Positions 53,493 to 63,189 of a stretch of DNA of 64,000 bases are shown one piece after another; the first letter of the stretch is position 1, and each line of letters opens with the position of its first letter. Source of the DNA: Gammaproteobacteria bacterium (GTDB lineage: Bacteria; Pseudomonadota; Gammaproteobacteria; Burkholderiales; Rhodocyclaceae); the NCBI GenBank assembly GCA_029289265.1, contig JARFTX010000006.1:1-64000 (forward strand), read 5' to 3'. The notes under the pieces are model-generated. The model had not been told where the DNA came from and did not search any database. It saw only the letters and a program-made list of their open reading frames with translations. A program made the position numbers and the translations under genes.

Positions 53493-54059
53493 ATGACCAG
53501 CCGACTCGCCGAACGCTCCGAACGTGACTACCCCTGGTATGTGCGCCTGGTCTTTGCCTATCAGAAGCGCAAGTACGGGCAGGTGCTGTCCCCGATGTGG
53601 GCGTGGGGGCGGCAGCCGGCGATCATGTTCGCCTTCCTCCTCCTGATCGGGCGCTTCAAACGGCTGGCCTCGCCCGGCCCCCTGCTGAGGACCTTGATGA
53701 GCGTGCGGATCTCGCAGATCAACCACTGCGACTTCTGCGTGGACTTCAATGCCCACAACTTCCTCGCGGCGCGGGGCGCGCACGAGAAAATCGACTTCAT
53801 CGACCGCTGGCGCGAGCATCCCGAGGCTTTCAGCGAGGAAGAGCGGGCGGCGCTCGCCTACGCCGAGGCGGTAACGCTCGGCGACGATGACGATACAGCC
53901 CGCGCGATGACCGAGCTCAAGCGCTTCTTCGACGATGACGCCATCGTTGCCCTCACCGCGTGGATCGGCGTGCAGAACCTGTCGAGCAAGTTCAACGATG
54001 CGCTGAGCATCCCGACGCAGGGATTCTGCCGCATCCCGCCGCGCGCCTCCGCTGACTGA
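53493..54059 (+). CDS. AhpD-like carboxymuconolactone decarboxylase family protein
   Basis: A 188-residue all-helical protein with the redox motif HCDFCVDFNAHNF (C-x-x-C...H), as in AhpD-type peroxidase partners. An N-terminal hydrophobic stretch (PAIMFAFLLLIG) may be buried rather than membrane-spanning. Start ATG 53493; the frame open upstream reads non-coding sequence. First gene of a three-gene operon with a small membrane protein and an SDR. Confidence 0.8.
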   Translation: MTSRLAERSERDYPWYVRLVFAYQKRKYGQVLSPMWAWGRQPAIMFAFLLLIGRFKRLASPGPLLRTLMSVRISQINHCDFCVDFNAHNFLAARGAHEKIDFIDRWREHPEAFSEEERAALAYAEAVTLGDDDDTARAMTELKRFFDDDAIVALTAWIGVQNLSSKFNDALSIPTQGFCRIPPRASAD

Positions 54060-54066
54060 GTCCCCC

Positions 54067-54303
54067 ATGCGCTTCATTCGCGAATTTCCGTTCCCGCTCC
54101 TGATCGCCGTGGCGATCTTCATGCTCGGCGCGCCCTTCGTGCCCGAACCGCATCTGGTCGAAAAGGCGCGCATGGCGATGAACGGCACCCTCACCCGCCC
54201 CATCGACCTCTTCGACGTCGTCTGGCACCTGTTGCCGACTGCGCTCCTGGTCTGGAAGACGGTACTCTGGCGCCGGGAGCAGATTGAGAACCGGACGCCA
54301 TGA
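54067..54303 (+). CDS. Small membrane protein between AhpD-like and SDR genes
   Basis: A 78-residue protein with two hydrophobic segments ([15 protein letters not shown] and [18 protein letters not shown]). It starts 7 bp after the AhpD-like gene and its stop overlaps the SDR start (ATGA). No family recognised. Confidence 0.7.
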   Translation: MRFIREFPFPLLIAVAIFMLGAPFVPEPHLVEKARMAMNGTLTRPIDLFDVVWHLLPTALLVWKTVLWRREQIENRTP

Positions 54304-55115
54304 TGAGACGGCTTGAAGGCAAGACCGCGCTGGTCACCGGCGCAGCGCGCGGCATCGGAGCGGCGATCGCCAGCGCTTTCGTCGAAAATGGGGCCTTCGT
54401 ATATCTGACCGACATCGACGATGTCGCTGGACGATCCACGGCCGCGGTGCTGGGTGGGCAGGCCCGTTACCTGCATCTCGATGTGCGGGAGGAGTCCGAC
54501 TGGCAGTCCGCCATGGCGCAAGTGCTCGACGAACGCCAGGGCTTGCACGTGCTGGTCAACAACGCCGGGATCACCGGCTTCGAGCAGGGCAACTACGTGC
54601 ACGACCCCGAGCACGTCGCGCTCGAGGCATGGCGCGCCGTTCAGCGGACCAACGTGGAAGGCGTCCTGCTCGGCTGCAAGCATGCAATCCAGACCCTGCG
54701 CAAAACCCGGAGCACCGGCTCGATCATCAACATTTCCTCGCGCTCCGGCCTGGTCGGCATTCCGGGCGCGGCGGCCTATGCCGCATCCAAAGCGGCGGTG
54801 CGCAACCATACCAAGACGGTGGCGCTCTACTGCGCCGAGCAGGGTCTGCCGATTCGCTGCAACTCGATCCACCCGGCCGCCATCCTGACCCCGATGTGGG
54901 ATCCCATCCTGGGCGACGGGCCGGAGCGGGAAGAGCGCATGCGCGAATTCGTCCAGGATTGCCCGCTGCGCCGTTTCGGCAAGCCCGAGGAAGTCGCCGC
55001 ACTGGCCGTGATGCTCGCCTCCGATGAAGCCGCTTACATGAATGGCGCGGAACTGAATATCGATGGCGGCATCCTGGCCGGCGCTGCGGCGGCGCCGGCA
55101 TCGTCCGGGCAGTAG
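54300..55115 (+). CDS. Short-chain dehydrogenase/reductase
   Basis: A 271-residue classical SDR. Cofactor loop [12 protein letters not shown], catalytic Ser in ISSRSG and YAASK, and the family C-terminus NIDGG. An acidic residue after beta-2 (LTDIDD) favours NAD(H). The operon context with an AhpD-like protein gives no clear substrate. Two ATGs at 54300 and 54303 are possible. Confidence 0.88.
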   Translation: MMRRLEGKTALVTGAARGIGAAIASAFVENGAFVYLTDIDDVAGRSTAAVLGGQARYLHLDVREESDWQSAMAQVLDERQGLHVLVNNAGITGFEQGNYVHDPEHVALEAWRAVQRTNVEGVLLGCKHAIQTLRKTRSTGSIINISSRSGLVGIPGAAAYAASKAAVRNHTKTVALYCAEQGLPIRCNSIHPAAILTPMWDPILGDGPEREERMREFVQDCPLRRFGKPEEVAALAVMLASDEAAYMNGAELNIDGGILAGAAAAPASSGQ

Positions 55116-55267
55116 CCATGCCGGAACAGGCGATCGCGTAGGCGCCCCAAGATCCCCGAGGGGCACGACCCGGCGATGCATCGCCGCCACATGAGCTGCA
55201 ACTGACAGGGCAAAAAGGCTGGCGCGAACGGGAGTCGCCCATGACGAGACCGAGACAGGCGCGCACC

Positions 55268-55284
55268 TTGCCAAATTTTGCCAA
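55268..55284 (+). promoter_or_regulatory. Direct-repeat operator candidate for parDE
   Basis: TTGCCAA occurs at 55268-55274 and 55278-55284, 10 bp apart (one helical turn), 19 bp before the parD start. Ribbon-helix-helix antitoxins often bind such tandem sites. The rest of 55116-55302 holds no gene. Confidence 0.4.
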
Positions 55285-55302
55285 GACAACTAATCTGCGG
55301 CC

Positions 55303-55554
55303 ATGAGCACGATGAACATTTCCTTGCCGGAAAGCCTGAAATCCTTCGTGGACGAGCAGGTGAGCGCACGGGGCTACGGCACCAGTAGCGAGTACGTGCG
55401 CGAATTGATCCGCAAGGATCAGGATCGTCAGCGGCTGCGTGGGCTGCTGCTGGCCGGCGCAGCCACTGCGCCGGCATCGCCGGCGAATGCCGAGTACTTC
55501 GATGGCTTGCGGGACCGGGTAAGCAGGGCTGCCAAGCCGGCTTCTCGCGGGTGA
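55303..55554 (+). CDS. parD: ParD-type antitoxin
   Basis: An 83-residue ribbon-helix-helix protein: NISLPESLKSFVDEQVSARGYGTSSEYVRELIRKD is the DNA-binding half, and the C-terminal tail wraps the toxin. GTGA overlap with parE, antitoxin first. It should repress its own promoter, and the repeats at 55268 are the likely site. Confidence 0.92.
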   Translation: MSTMNISLPESLKSFVDEQVSARGYGTSSEYVRELIRKDQDRQRLRGLLLAGAATAPASPANAEYFDGLRDRVSRAAKPASRG

Positions 55555-55883
55555 AGGTCAAACCTGTCGTTCCGCGTGACCAGGCCAGCCAGGATGTCGA
55601 CGACGCGATAGCGTATTACCTTGAAGAGGCTTCCGCCTCCATTGCGCTCGAGTTCATCGACGCACTGGAACAGGCCTATACCCACATCGCCCGCCATCCC
55701 GGCACGGGTTCGGCTCGCTATGTGCATGAGTTGGACCTTCCTGGCCTGCGCTCCTGGTCACTCTCGGCCTACCCCTATCTCGTCTTCTACGTCGAACGGC
55801 CGGACCACATCGACGTCTGGCGCGTACTGCACGGCCAGCGCGACATTCCCGCCTGGATGCAAGATCTGGACGCCTTCACCTGA
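55551..55883 (+). CDS. parE: ParE-type toxin
   Basis: A 110-residue RelE/ParE-fold toxin (SQDVDDAIAYYLEEASASIA...ARHPGTGSARY...LRSWSLSAYPYLVFYVE...VLHGQRDIP). ParE toxins poison DNA gyrase. GTG start inside the parD stop (GTGA). The full fold is intact, so it is likely functional. Confidence 0.92.
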   Translation: MKVKPVVPRDQASQDVDDAIAYYLEEASASIALEFIDALEQAYTHIARHPGTGSARYVHELDLPGLRSWSLSAYPYLVFYVERPDHIDVWRVLHGQRDIPAWMQDLDAFT

Positions 55884-55939
55884 CGCAACCGCCCGGCACT
55901 CTTCAGTCGTCAAGGATTCCTTGACAGTTCAAACCGTGG

Positions 55940-56107
55940 GCAACACGCACGGCCTCGGCGACGGCATGCAGCAGGCTTTGAACTACGCCGAGACGCTCGA
56001 CCTGCCCTTCGTCTTTGCGAGCAACGGCGACGCTTTCCTCTTTCACGACCGTACCGGACTGGCCGATCAGGTCGAAACCGAGCTCACCCTGGGCAACTTC
56101 CCCGATG
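55940..56107 (+). pseudogene. Internal fragment of type I restriction subunit HsdR
   Basis: The frame reads NTHGLGDGMQQALNYAE then PFVFASNGDAFLFHDRTG and ETELTLGNFPD. This matches the N-terminal nuclease region of HsdR (the Q-x-x-Y-A and SNGD strands). Neither the true start nor the helicase part remains. The homology stops at about 56107, where an HsdM fragment begins in a different frame. It is dead. Confidence 0.75.
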
Positions 56108-56370
56108 CACGCAGCGCATCGGCCAACTCGTCTGGATGTTCTTCCTCAGGATCTACGACGACAAGGAGACCGAGTACGAGCTCCTCGACGACCACTACCG
56201 CTCGCCCATCCCGGAGCCGCTGCGCTGGGGCAACTGGGCGGCCAACGCCGAGGGCATGACCGGTGACGACCTGCTCGACTTCGTGAACAACGAGCTCTTC
56301 CCCAGGCTCAAGAACCTCGAACCCAAGGGCGCCGACAAGCGCGGCTACGTGATCCGCGGCGTCTTCGAGG
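56105..56370 (+). pseudogene. Internal fragment of type I methylase subunit HsdM
   Basis: The frame TQRIGQLVWMFFLRIYDDKE through NNELFPRLKNL to KRGYVIRGVFEDV matches residues about 30-130 of HsdM N-terminal domains. The methylase motifs (DPACGSGG, NPPF) are absent. It starts where the HsdR piece ends and breaks off before the tumE promoter region. With the HsdR piece it forms a chimeric scar of a lost type I system. Confidence 0.8.
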
Positions 56371-56452
56371 ATGTAATTCAGCACTCCCACTGTCATGCAG
56401 CGGAACTGTCTCCCCAAGAGCAAAGCTCGACCTCTTGATCGCGCTCCGCGCT

Positions 56453-56499
56453 GTTGGATACATTGACAACAGACCTGAGGTGTTGTCACAATGTCCAAC
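56453..56499 (+). promoter_or_regulatory. Large dyad overlapping the tumE start, TumA operator candidate
   Basis: Arms 56453-56471 and 56481-56499 form an imperfect 19-bp inverted repeat (GTTGGA...TGACAACA against TGTTGTCA...TCCAAC) around a 9-bp centre. The right arm contains the tumE ATG at 56491. It could be bound by the antitoxin HTH or fold in the mRNA. Confidence 0.5.
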
Positions 56500-56796
56500 A
56501 TGAAAGCCACCCAGCTCGTCTCGACGCGTATCCCATACTCGGAGTCGGCTTTTGCAGAACTCGTGCTGTGGCGCCTGCCTCAACCCGTAGCGGGATCAGC
56601 CCATGGCTTCAAGTATCGGCTCGCCTACATAGTTCGTGGCGAATGCGTTCTCCGTTACGACAACGAGGTTGGGAAAGGCGATCATCGACATGTTGGCCCA
56701 ACTGAAAGCCCCTACACCTTCACGACACCGGAGAAATTGATTGCCGACTTCCAACGTGACATTGAGAGGTGGAACGATGAAAACCTTGACTCTTGA
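56491..56796 (+). CDS. tumE: TumE-type toxin (DUF6516)
   Basis: A 101-residue protein with the TumE layout: strand-rich N-terminus (ELVLWRLPQPVAGSAHGFKYRLAYIVRGECVLRYDNE as a continuous domain), a GDHRHVG loop and a helical tail (LIADFQRDIERW). TumE toxins pair with TumA HTH antitoxins encoded downstream, exactly as here. ATG at 56491 or, after three codons, 56500. It overlaps tumA by 20 bp. Confidence 0.8.
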   Translation: MSNMKATQLVSTRIPYSESAFAELVLWRLPQPVAGSAHGFKYRLAYIVRGECVLRYDNEVGKGDHRHVGPTESPYTFTTPEKLIADFQRDIERWNDENLDS

Positions 56797-57124
56797 CGTC
56801 CGGTCGCCTTCTGACGCGATGGCCGACTTCACTCAAGCCTGGATGACAGGCAAACCGCAACGGTCCGCCCGTATCAGCTTTGCCACGCCTGAACTGCTCT
56901 GGAAGGTGCTTACCGAAAAGCGGTGGGAACTGCTGAAGGCTTTGTGTGGGGCGGGCCCCGTGTCGATTCGTGAGGCTGCCCGTCGCGTCGGCCGCGACGT
57001 GAAGGCTGTCCACGGCGATGTGACGGCGCTGCTGAACGCTGGGGTGCTTTACCGTACCGATGACGGCCAGATCGTCTTTCCGTTTGAGGCCGTGAAAGTC
57101 GAGTTCCTTTTGCAGGCGGCATGA
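56777..57124 (+). CDS. tumA: TumA-type HTH antitoxin
   Basis: A 115-residue protein with a MarR-like winged helix: WELLKALCGAGPVSIREAARRVGRDVKAVHGDVTALL. It starts at the ATG 56777, inside the end of tumE, so the pair is translationally coupled. It should neutralise TumE and repress the operon at the dyad 56453-56499. The 198 bp after it hold no recognised feature. Confidence 0.8.
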   Translation: MKTLTLDVRSPSDAMADFTQAWMTGKPQRSARISFATPELLWKVLTEKRWELLKALCGAGPVSIREAARRVGRDVKAVHGDVTALLNAGVLYRTDDGQIVFPFEAVKVEFLLQAA

Positions 57125-57322
57125 ACCAGAGGCCGAGCCCGGCCGTCGATCGAACCTGCGCGAAGAGCCGCGCCGACCGCTCACTTCTATGCTGGGTGTC
57201 TCAGTAGTGGAAACGCAATGGGTCCAGACGAACCGTCCGCGGCTGGCCATTTCACCTTCTGCACCATTCAATGCGGCTGCGATCGCCCCGAGATTGGGCT
57301 GCGAGATGACGCCTCCGCACAC

Positions 57323-57682
57323 CTATGGCGCGCGCTCCATGCGAACGCGTCCGGCGAGTTCTCGCAGCGCCGGTCCGGCCGAGCGAGGGCTCAGTGCCCG
57401 CAGGAGTCTTCGGCTCCACGGCAGCGCCTGCGCGGCGCGGCCGTCGCCCGGTACCGGCTGCAGCACGAACTCGGCACCGTCGCGCGACGACAGCACGGCC
57501 GTGGTCGCCAGCGCCAGCTCGAACGCCCGCCCCGCCGTGAGAACGACGTCGCGCGTATCGCCGTACTGCGTGATCCACAGCGTGCCGCGGCGGCACCGAA
57601 CCTCGATATCGACCGCATCCTCGACAATCAGTGATTCGCCCGCTGCCAGGGCAAGCTCCTTCAGTCTCGCGTGGGTGTCCAT
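57323..57682 (-). CDS. DUF2917 protein
   Basis: A 119-residue protein with a DUF2917 core (LAAGESLIVEDAVDIEVRCR, then GTLWITQYGDTRDVVL and LTAGRAFEL), a small cupin-like beta fold of unknown function. ATG 57682 was chosen; a longer frame enters the regulatory gap. Divergent from the LysR-type gene, which may control it. Confidence 0.8.
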   Translation of the reverse strand: MDTHARLKELALAAGESLIVEDAVDIEVRCRRGTLWITQYGDTRDVVLTAGRAFELALATTAVLSSRDGAEFVLQPVPGDGRAAQALPWSRRLLRALSPRSAGPALRELAGRVRMERAP

Positions 57683-57707
57683 GGCGTCCTCCGTTGCGCT
57701 GCGATGA

Positions 57708-57812
57708 ATGCGTAAAACGCATCTACACGACCCGTGCACAACGGAGTATCGTGAGCAATTCAATCATTCACAAACGGTCGTTTTGCATGTGTTGCATGCA
57801 TTTTTTGCATGG
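57708..57812 (+). promoter_or_regulatory. Divergent regulatory gap: palindrome and TTGCATG triplet
   Basis: ATGCGT-AAA-ACGCAT (57708-57722) is a perfect 15-bp dyad of the T-N11-A LysR type, close to the DUF2917 start. TTGCATG occurs three times on the plus strand at 57783, 57792 and 57806, the last copy running into the LysR-type start codon. These suggest a LysR site on the target gene and autoregulation. Confidence 0.45.
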
Positions 57813-58762
57813 ATAGAACGCTACTGGATCTCCCCCCGCTCGATCCCCTGCGCGGTTTCGTCGCGGCCGCGCGGCATCTGAGCTTCACGCGCGCCGCGAA
57901 CGAACTGTGTCTCACCCAGTCGGCCATCAGCCGGCAGGTGCAGGCGCTGGAGGCCGCACTGGGCGTCACCCTGTTCGTGCGTCGCGTGCGCAGCCTCGCC
58001 CTGACGCCCGAAGGCGCGCGGCTCGCTGCGGCCGCGCAGGCCTGGCTGAGCGACTACGCCACCCTGTCGGCGTCGCTGCGCGAACCGGGATCGCGTCCCG
58101 TCACCGTGACGGCATCGATCGGCATCGCCGCGTTGTGGCTGGTGCCGCGGCTCTCGCGTTTTCACGATCGATATCCCGGGATCGACGTGAGGCTGGACGC
58201 GACCAACCGCATCGTCGACCTGGCTCGGGACGGCATCGATCTCGCGATCCGCTACTGCGCCGACCGCGATGCCCCGGCCGGGGCGCGCCGGCTGTTCGGC
58301 GAGACGGTGGTGCCGGTCGCCAGCCCGGCACTGGCCTCCGCACCGCTGGACCGGGCGACGCTGCCCACGTCGGTGCTGCTCGACTACGACGATCCGCACT
58401 ACCCGTGGCTGCGCTGGGACGACTGGCTCGCGGCCATGGGGCTCGCCGATGTGCGCCCGCGCGCGGTGCTCACCTTCAGCCACTACGATCAGCTCGTTCA
58501 CGCGGCGGTCGCCGGCCAGGGCATCGCAATCGGCCGCACCGAACTGGTTTCGGACCTCATTGCCGATGGCCGACTCGCGATCGTCGGTGCGTCATGCCGA
58601 GCAGTCGACGGGCGCAGCTACTGGCTCGTGGAGACCCCTGGCGTGCAACGCCCCGCCGTCGCGCAGTTCGCACGCTGGGTGGAAGATGAGGCCGTCGTGC
58701 ACGGGAACTCCGCCGACCCTGCCCCCTTACGATCGCCTGCGCGTACCCGCCGCCCCCGCTGA
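57809..58762 (+). CDS. LysR family transcriptional regulator (GcvA-like)
   Basis: A 317-residue LysR-type regulator. The winged HTH spans residues about 11-70 (FVAAARHLSFTRAANELCLTQ then SAISRQVQALEAALGVTLF). The effector-binding domain resembles the GcvA branch (LVPRLSRFHDRYPGIDVRL). It is transcribed divergently from the DUF2917 gene, the classic arrangement for a LysR regulator and its target. Confidence 0.9.
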   Translation: MDRTLLDLPPLDPLRGFVAAARHLSFTRAANELCLTQSAISRQVQALEAALGVTLFVRRVRSLALTPEGARLAAAAQAWLSDYATLSASLREPGSRPVTVTASIGIAALWLVPRLSRFHDRYPGIDVRLDATNRIVDLARDGIDLAIRYCADRDAPAGARRLFGETVVPVASPALASAPLDRATLPTSVLLDYDDPHYPWLRWDDWLAAMGLADVRPRAVLTFSHYDQLVHAAVAGQGIAIGRTELVSDLIADGRLAIVGASCRAVDGRSYWLVETPGVQRPAVAQFARWVEDEAVVHGNSADPAPLRSPARTRRPR

Positions 58763-58942
58763 TCCGGGCACCGGCCGGCCTCGATGCGGCCGACCGGGGT
58801 CGCCGGGCACCGCCCGGGGTCTCGCGTCCGGGGATCGCCTTCTGTCCCGCACGTACTATGCTTATCGGTAGGCGGCGCCCCCGCGCGGCAGCGCGGGCCG
58901 ATGGGCCGCCACTCCGAAGCAGACCACGACCGAGGAGGCGCC

Positions 58943-59326
58943 ATGCCCTTCATGCTCAAGATCCAGTGGGACATCAAGCCCGGCCGCGAGGCCGATTTCA
59001 GGGCCAACCAGACGGCGCTGTGCAAGGTGATGCTCGATCACCCCGGCGTGATCTGCTACCACGCCGACTACCCGTCGGCGCGGGTCAGCGAATGGACCGA
59101 GATCTACGCCACCGACGAATCCTTCGAGGCGCACCTCGCCAACGACAAGGGCAAGGCGCCGCTCGCCGCGGTCATCGACGCCTGCGACAAGATCACCTGC
59201 CGCTGCTGGGGGAATCCCAACGCCCGCTCGAAGGAAATCCTCGCCGGTTTCGGCACGACCTACCACGACACCGCCGAGAACGCCTTCGTGCTCAACCCGC
59301 GGGCCGACAAGGATTCGCGCGTCTAG
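58943..59326 (+). CDS. ABM-fold (antibiotic biosynthesis monooxygenase-like) protein
   Basis: A 127-residue protein with a dimeric alpha/beta-barrel pattern: MLKIQWDIKPGREADFRANQ, PGVICYHADYPS, EIYATDESFEAHL, then a C-terminal extension to residue 127. Ligand and reaction unknown. GAGGAGG precedes the ATG. Earlier in-frame starts lie in non-coding sequence. Confidence 0.7.
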   Translation: MPFMLKIQWDIKPGREADFRANQTALCKVMLDHPGVICYHADYPSARVSEWTEIYATDESFEAHLANDKGKAPLAAVIDACDKITCRCWGNPNARSKEILAGFGTTYHDTAENAFVLNPRADKDSRV

Positions 59327-59772
59327 CCGCGGCGCGCACGGCGGCGCGGAAGGCGACAACCTGTCCGCGGTGTTCCTTGCCAATAGAGTCGAAAACACCC
59401 GGCATGTCGCTGGGCGTTCTTGCTCGTGATGGTGAGAACTGGATCGTCGGTCCGAGGCAACACGTGATTCGCGAGCAAGCAGCGCGTGACGGTTCCGACA
59501 AGGTCAGCAGTTCAGCCGGTGCTGCCGGTCAGGCGACGAGTCGTGACCGACTCAGATCGGCCAGGAGGAGCCGTTAGCCGTTCGCACAAACCCGCTAATC
59601 AGCCGTCAGATATACAGCTGAAAGCGGCTGCCCGAATCGCGTAGCTCGTAAAACCGCGAGGGCGGCGACCCTACGCCCATCTCCTGCTCGTCGTGTCCAC
59701 GAACAGCCGGGCAAATGCGTACTGCAACACCTGACCCTAGAGCCCCGTAGGCCAGGAAAAATGGGTGCGGCG
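59327..59772. other. 446-bp gap without recognisable gene
   Basis: Frames here are short and have no family resemblance. No tRNA, terminator with T-run or IS end is visible. It separates the ABM-fold gene from the minus-strand hicAB operon and may be a junction of accessory DNA. Confidence 0.5.
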
Positions 59773-60090
59773 TTACGTCTGAGGTGCTCGGCGCTTGCGT
59801 CGGGGCTTCGCTGGATTCACCTCGGCGGCATCCACGGTGGCAGGGCTAATCGTTTCGGGTTTGATCAGGCCGACCTTGGAGATGCCGACCATTGCGCCCG
59901 GCAAGGCAGTGTCCTTGGTCGGTCCGACACGGCCGGCGGCAAACTGAAGCTCGACGAGAAGGTCGTAACTGCCTTCGTGCAGACCGTAGTGCTTGATCAG
60001 CGCGACGGTCAGCTCCCGCATGTCGAGCAACTCGCCAATGGGCACGGGCGCAGGGGCGACCTTGGGCACTGCGGCGTCAGTGGGTGACAT
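59773..60090 (-). CDS. Unknown 105-aa protein coupled to hicB
   Basis: The start overlaps the end of hicB by 14 bp, so it is probably the third gene of the hicAB operon. The protein has an Ala/Pro-rich N-terminus, a helical middle (IGELLDMRELTVALIKHYG) and a very basic C-terminus (KPRRKRRA) suited to nucleic-acid binding. No family recognised. Confidence 0.55.
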   Translation of the reverse strand: MSPTDAAVPKVAPAPVPIGELLDMRELTVALIKHYGLHEGSYDLLVELQFAAGRVGPTKDTALPGAMVGISKVGLIKPETISPATVDAAEVNPAKPRRKRRAPQT

Positions 60091-60529
60091 GCGCCCCCCC
60101 CCAGGCCGTGCCGCCGGAAACGGCGGCGGCCAATGTCTCAGTTATGCCTTGAGACGTACCGTGAAGCGTGATAGTTACCGTGTGATTCACCTCGCACGGC
60201 GCATCGAGATAGTGTGACAGAGCGTGGCCGACCAGATCGTTCAATGAGCGTTGCTCCTGCACGGCGCGCAGCGCAGCGGCCCTGTGCAAATCGGGCGATA
60301 TGCGCAGCTGAAACTGCCCTCTAAAGGGCTTCTGCGGCTCCTTGCCGATTGCCTCACAGGTCTCGATGTAGTCGTCGACGGCCGCCTCGAATGCCCCCTG
60401 AAGGCCTTCTGGGCTGCCGGCTATGTAGGTAACCAGGTCGCCAATGAAAAGAATCTTCCCCCGGCACACGAGTCGATCCATATCAACTTCTGCTGTGCCT
60501 TCGTACCCTTTGTATTTCAGCACGTCCAT
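60077..60529 (-). CDS. hicB: HicB-type antitoxin
   Basis: A 150-residue HicB: the N-terminal partial RNase H-like domain (YKGYEGTAEVDMDRLVCRGKI...FIGDLVTYIAGS) is followed by a ribbon-helix-helix domain (FQLRISPDLHRAAALRAVQEQRSLNDLV as a unit). It lies 8 bp after hicA. Near its 3' end is a run of nine G (60094-60102 on the plus strand as C), a slippage-prone tract. Its tail is longer than in most HicB proteins. Confidence 0.88.
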   Translation of the reverse strand: MDVLKYKGYEGTAEVDMDRLVCRGKILFIGDLVTYIAGSPEGLQGAFEAAVDDYIETCEAIGKEPQKPFRGQFQLRISPDLHRAAALRAVQEQRSLNDLVGHALSHYLDAPCEVNHTVTITLHGTSQGITETLAAAVSGGTAWGGAHVTH

Positions 60530-60537
60530 GGCTCTTC

Positions 60538-60792
60538 CTAAATTATTCCGTTATCCCGCAGATGCTGCACGACATCCCGAACGCAACCTTTATCGACGTT
60601 GGGTTCGGGGTGCGGTTCATGGCAGATGATCAATGCTTTGGTCTGCGCATGCACAAACTTGCGTCCCGAGCCTTTCCCAGAGAGGGTTTCATAGCCAAGA
60701 GACTTCAAGAGCGTGACCATGTCGGACCACTTGAAGTCGGACGGTGTTGGTGAGGCGCATAGCTTGGCTAACAGTTTCTGCTGTTTTGACAT
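60538..60792 (-). CDS. hicA: HicA-type mRNA interferase toxin
   Basis: An 84-residue double-stranded RNA-binding-fold toxin: DMVTLLKSLGYETLSGKGSGRKFVH carries the catalytic region, then HPEPNVDKGCVRDVVQHLRD. The catalytic His is plausible in IICHEPHPEP. Toxin-first order, then hicB. Directly upstream is a perfect dyad at 60824. Confidence 0.88.
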   Translation of the reverse strand: MSKQQKLLAKLCASPTPSDFKWSDMVTLLKSLGYETLSGKGSGRKFVHAQTKALIICHEPHPEPNVDKGCVRDVVQHLRDNGII

Positions 60793-60823
60793 TGAACTTT
60801 AGCTCATGTTACGGAGAGAGTGT

Positions 60824-60838
60824 AACTGAAATTCAGTT
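60824..60838 (-). promoter_or_regulatory. Perfect dyad upstream of hicA, HicB operator candidate
   Basis: AACTGAA-A-TTCAGTT, 32 bp before the hicA start. Arms and placement fit autorepression by the ribbon-helix-helix domain of HicB. Confidence 0.5.
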
Positions 60839-61233
60839 TCTTGGCGTTGGTCACGAGTATTCGAACGGGAGGTGCATCACCCAGGGCGTCGCGCTCGCCG
60901 TTGCCCATTGTCATCGGGTCCTAGAGCGGGATGTCGTCCTGCATGGGGAAGCATAGTAGCGCGCAAGCGCATGGTGCAACGCAACGAATGCATGGTGTCA
61001 GGTCTTGCAATCCACCAATGATGGCCGCCTTGGCCAATCAGTTGAAGGTTGTCGCGCGCATGCAAGCGGCAGGTCAGCCCCAGATACCTGCCCTTTAGAT
61101 TTTCGAGGGGCAACCGGCAGGTGTGGGTCGATAGCGGTAGTCCAGCCGCCGAGCATTGAGCGGCACCTCTGGCCGATCACACGACGCCCGCTTTGAAGCG
61201 CTCAGTTCGACCTCATCCCCGACCAACTAACGA
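60839..61233. other. Gap between hicA promoter and glmS terminator, no gene seen
   Basis: About 395 bp with only short frames and no family match. Lower GC than the glmS side. No tRNA or IS end is visible. It probably marks the edge of the accessory stretch next to the core glmUS genes. Confidence 0.5.
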
Positions 61234-61258
61234 AAACGCCCGGACGAGCCGGGCGTTT
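61234..61258 (-). terminator. Terminator of glmS
   Basis: AAACGCCCGG, loop ACGAG, CCGGGCGTTT: a 10-bp stem with A/T-rich ends that works on either strand. It lies 87 bp past the glmS stop on the minus strand; the distal TTTTCG run supplies the U-tract. Confidence 0.85.
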
Positions 61259-61344
61259 ACATGAGGCAGTCCAGTGCTCGACTTTATTGCCCGGTTTTCG
61301 ACTTTAACTGTCAGGATCACCAAGGCCGGAACGATGTGTGGCGC

Positions 61345-63171
<1,827 letters not shown>

Positions 63172-63189
63172 GGCCAGTTCTCCCTGTCG

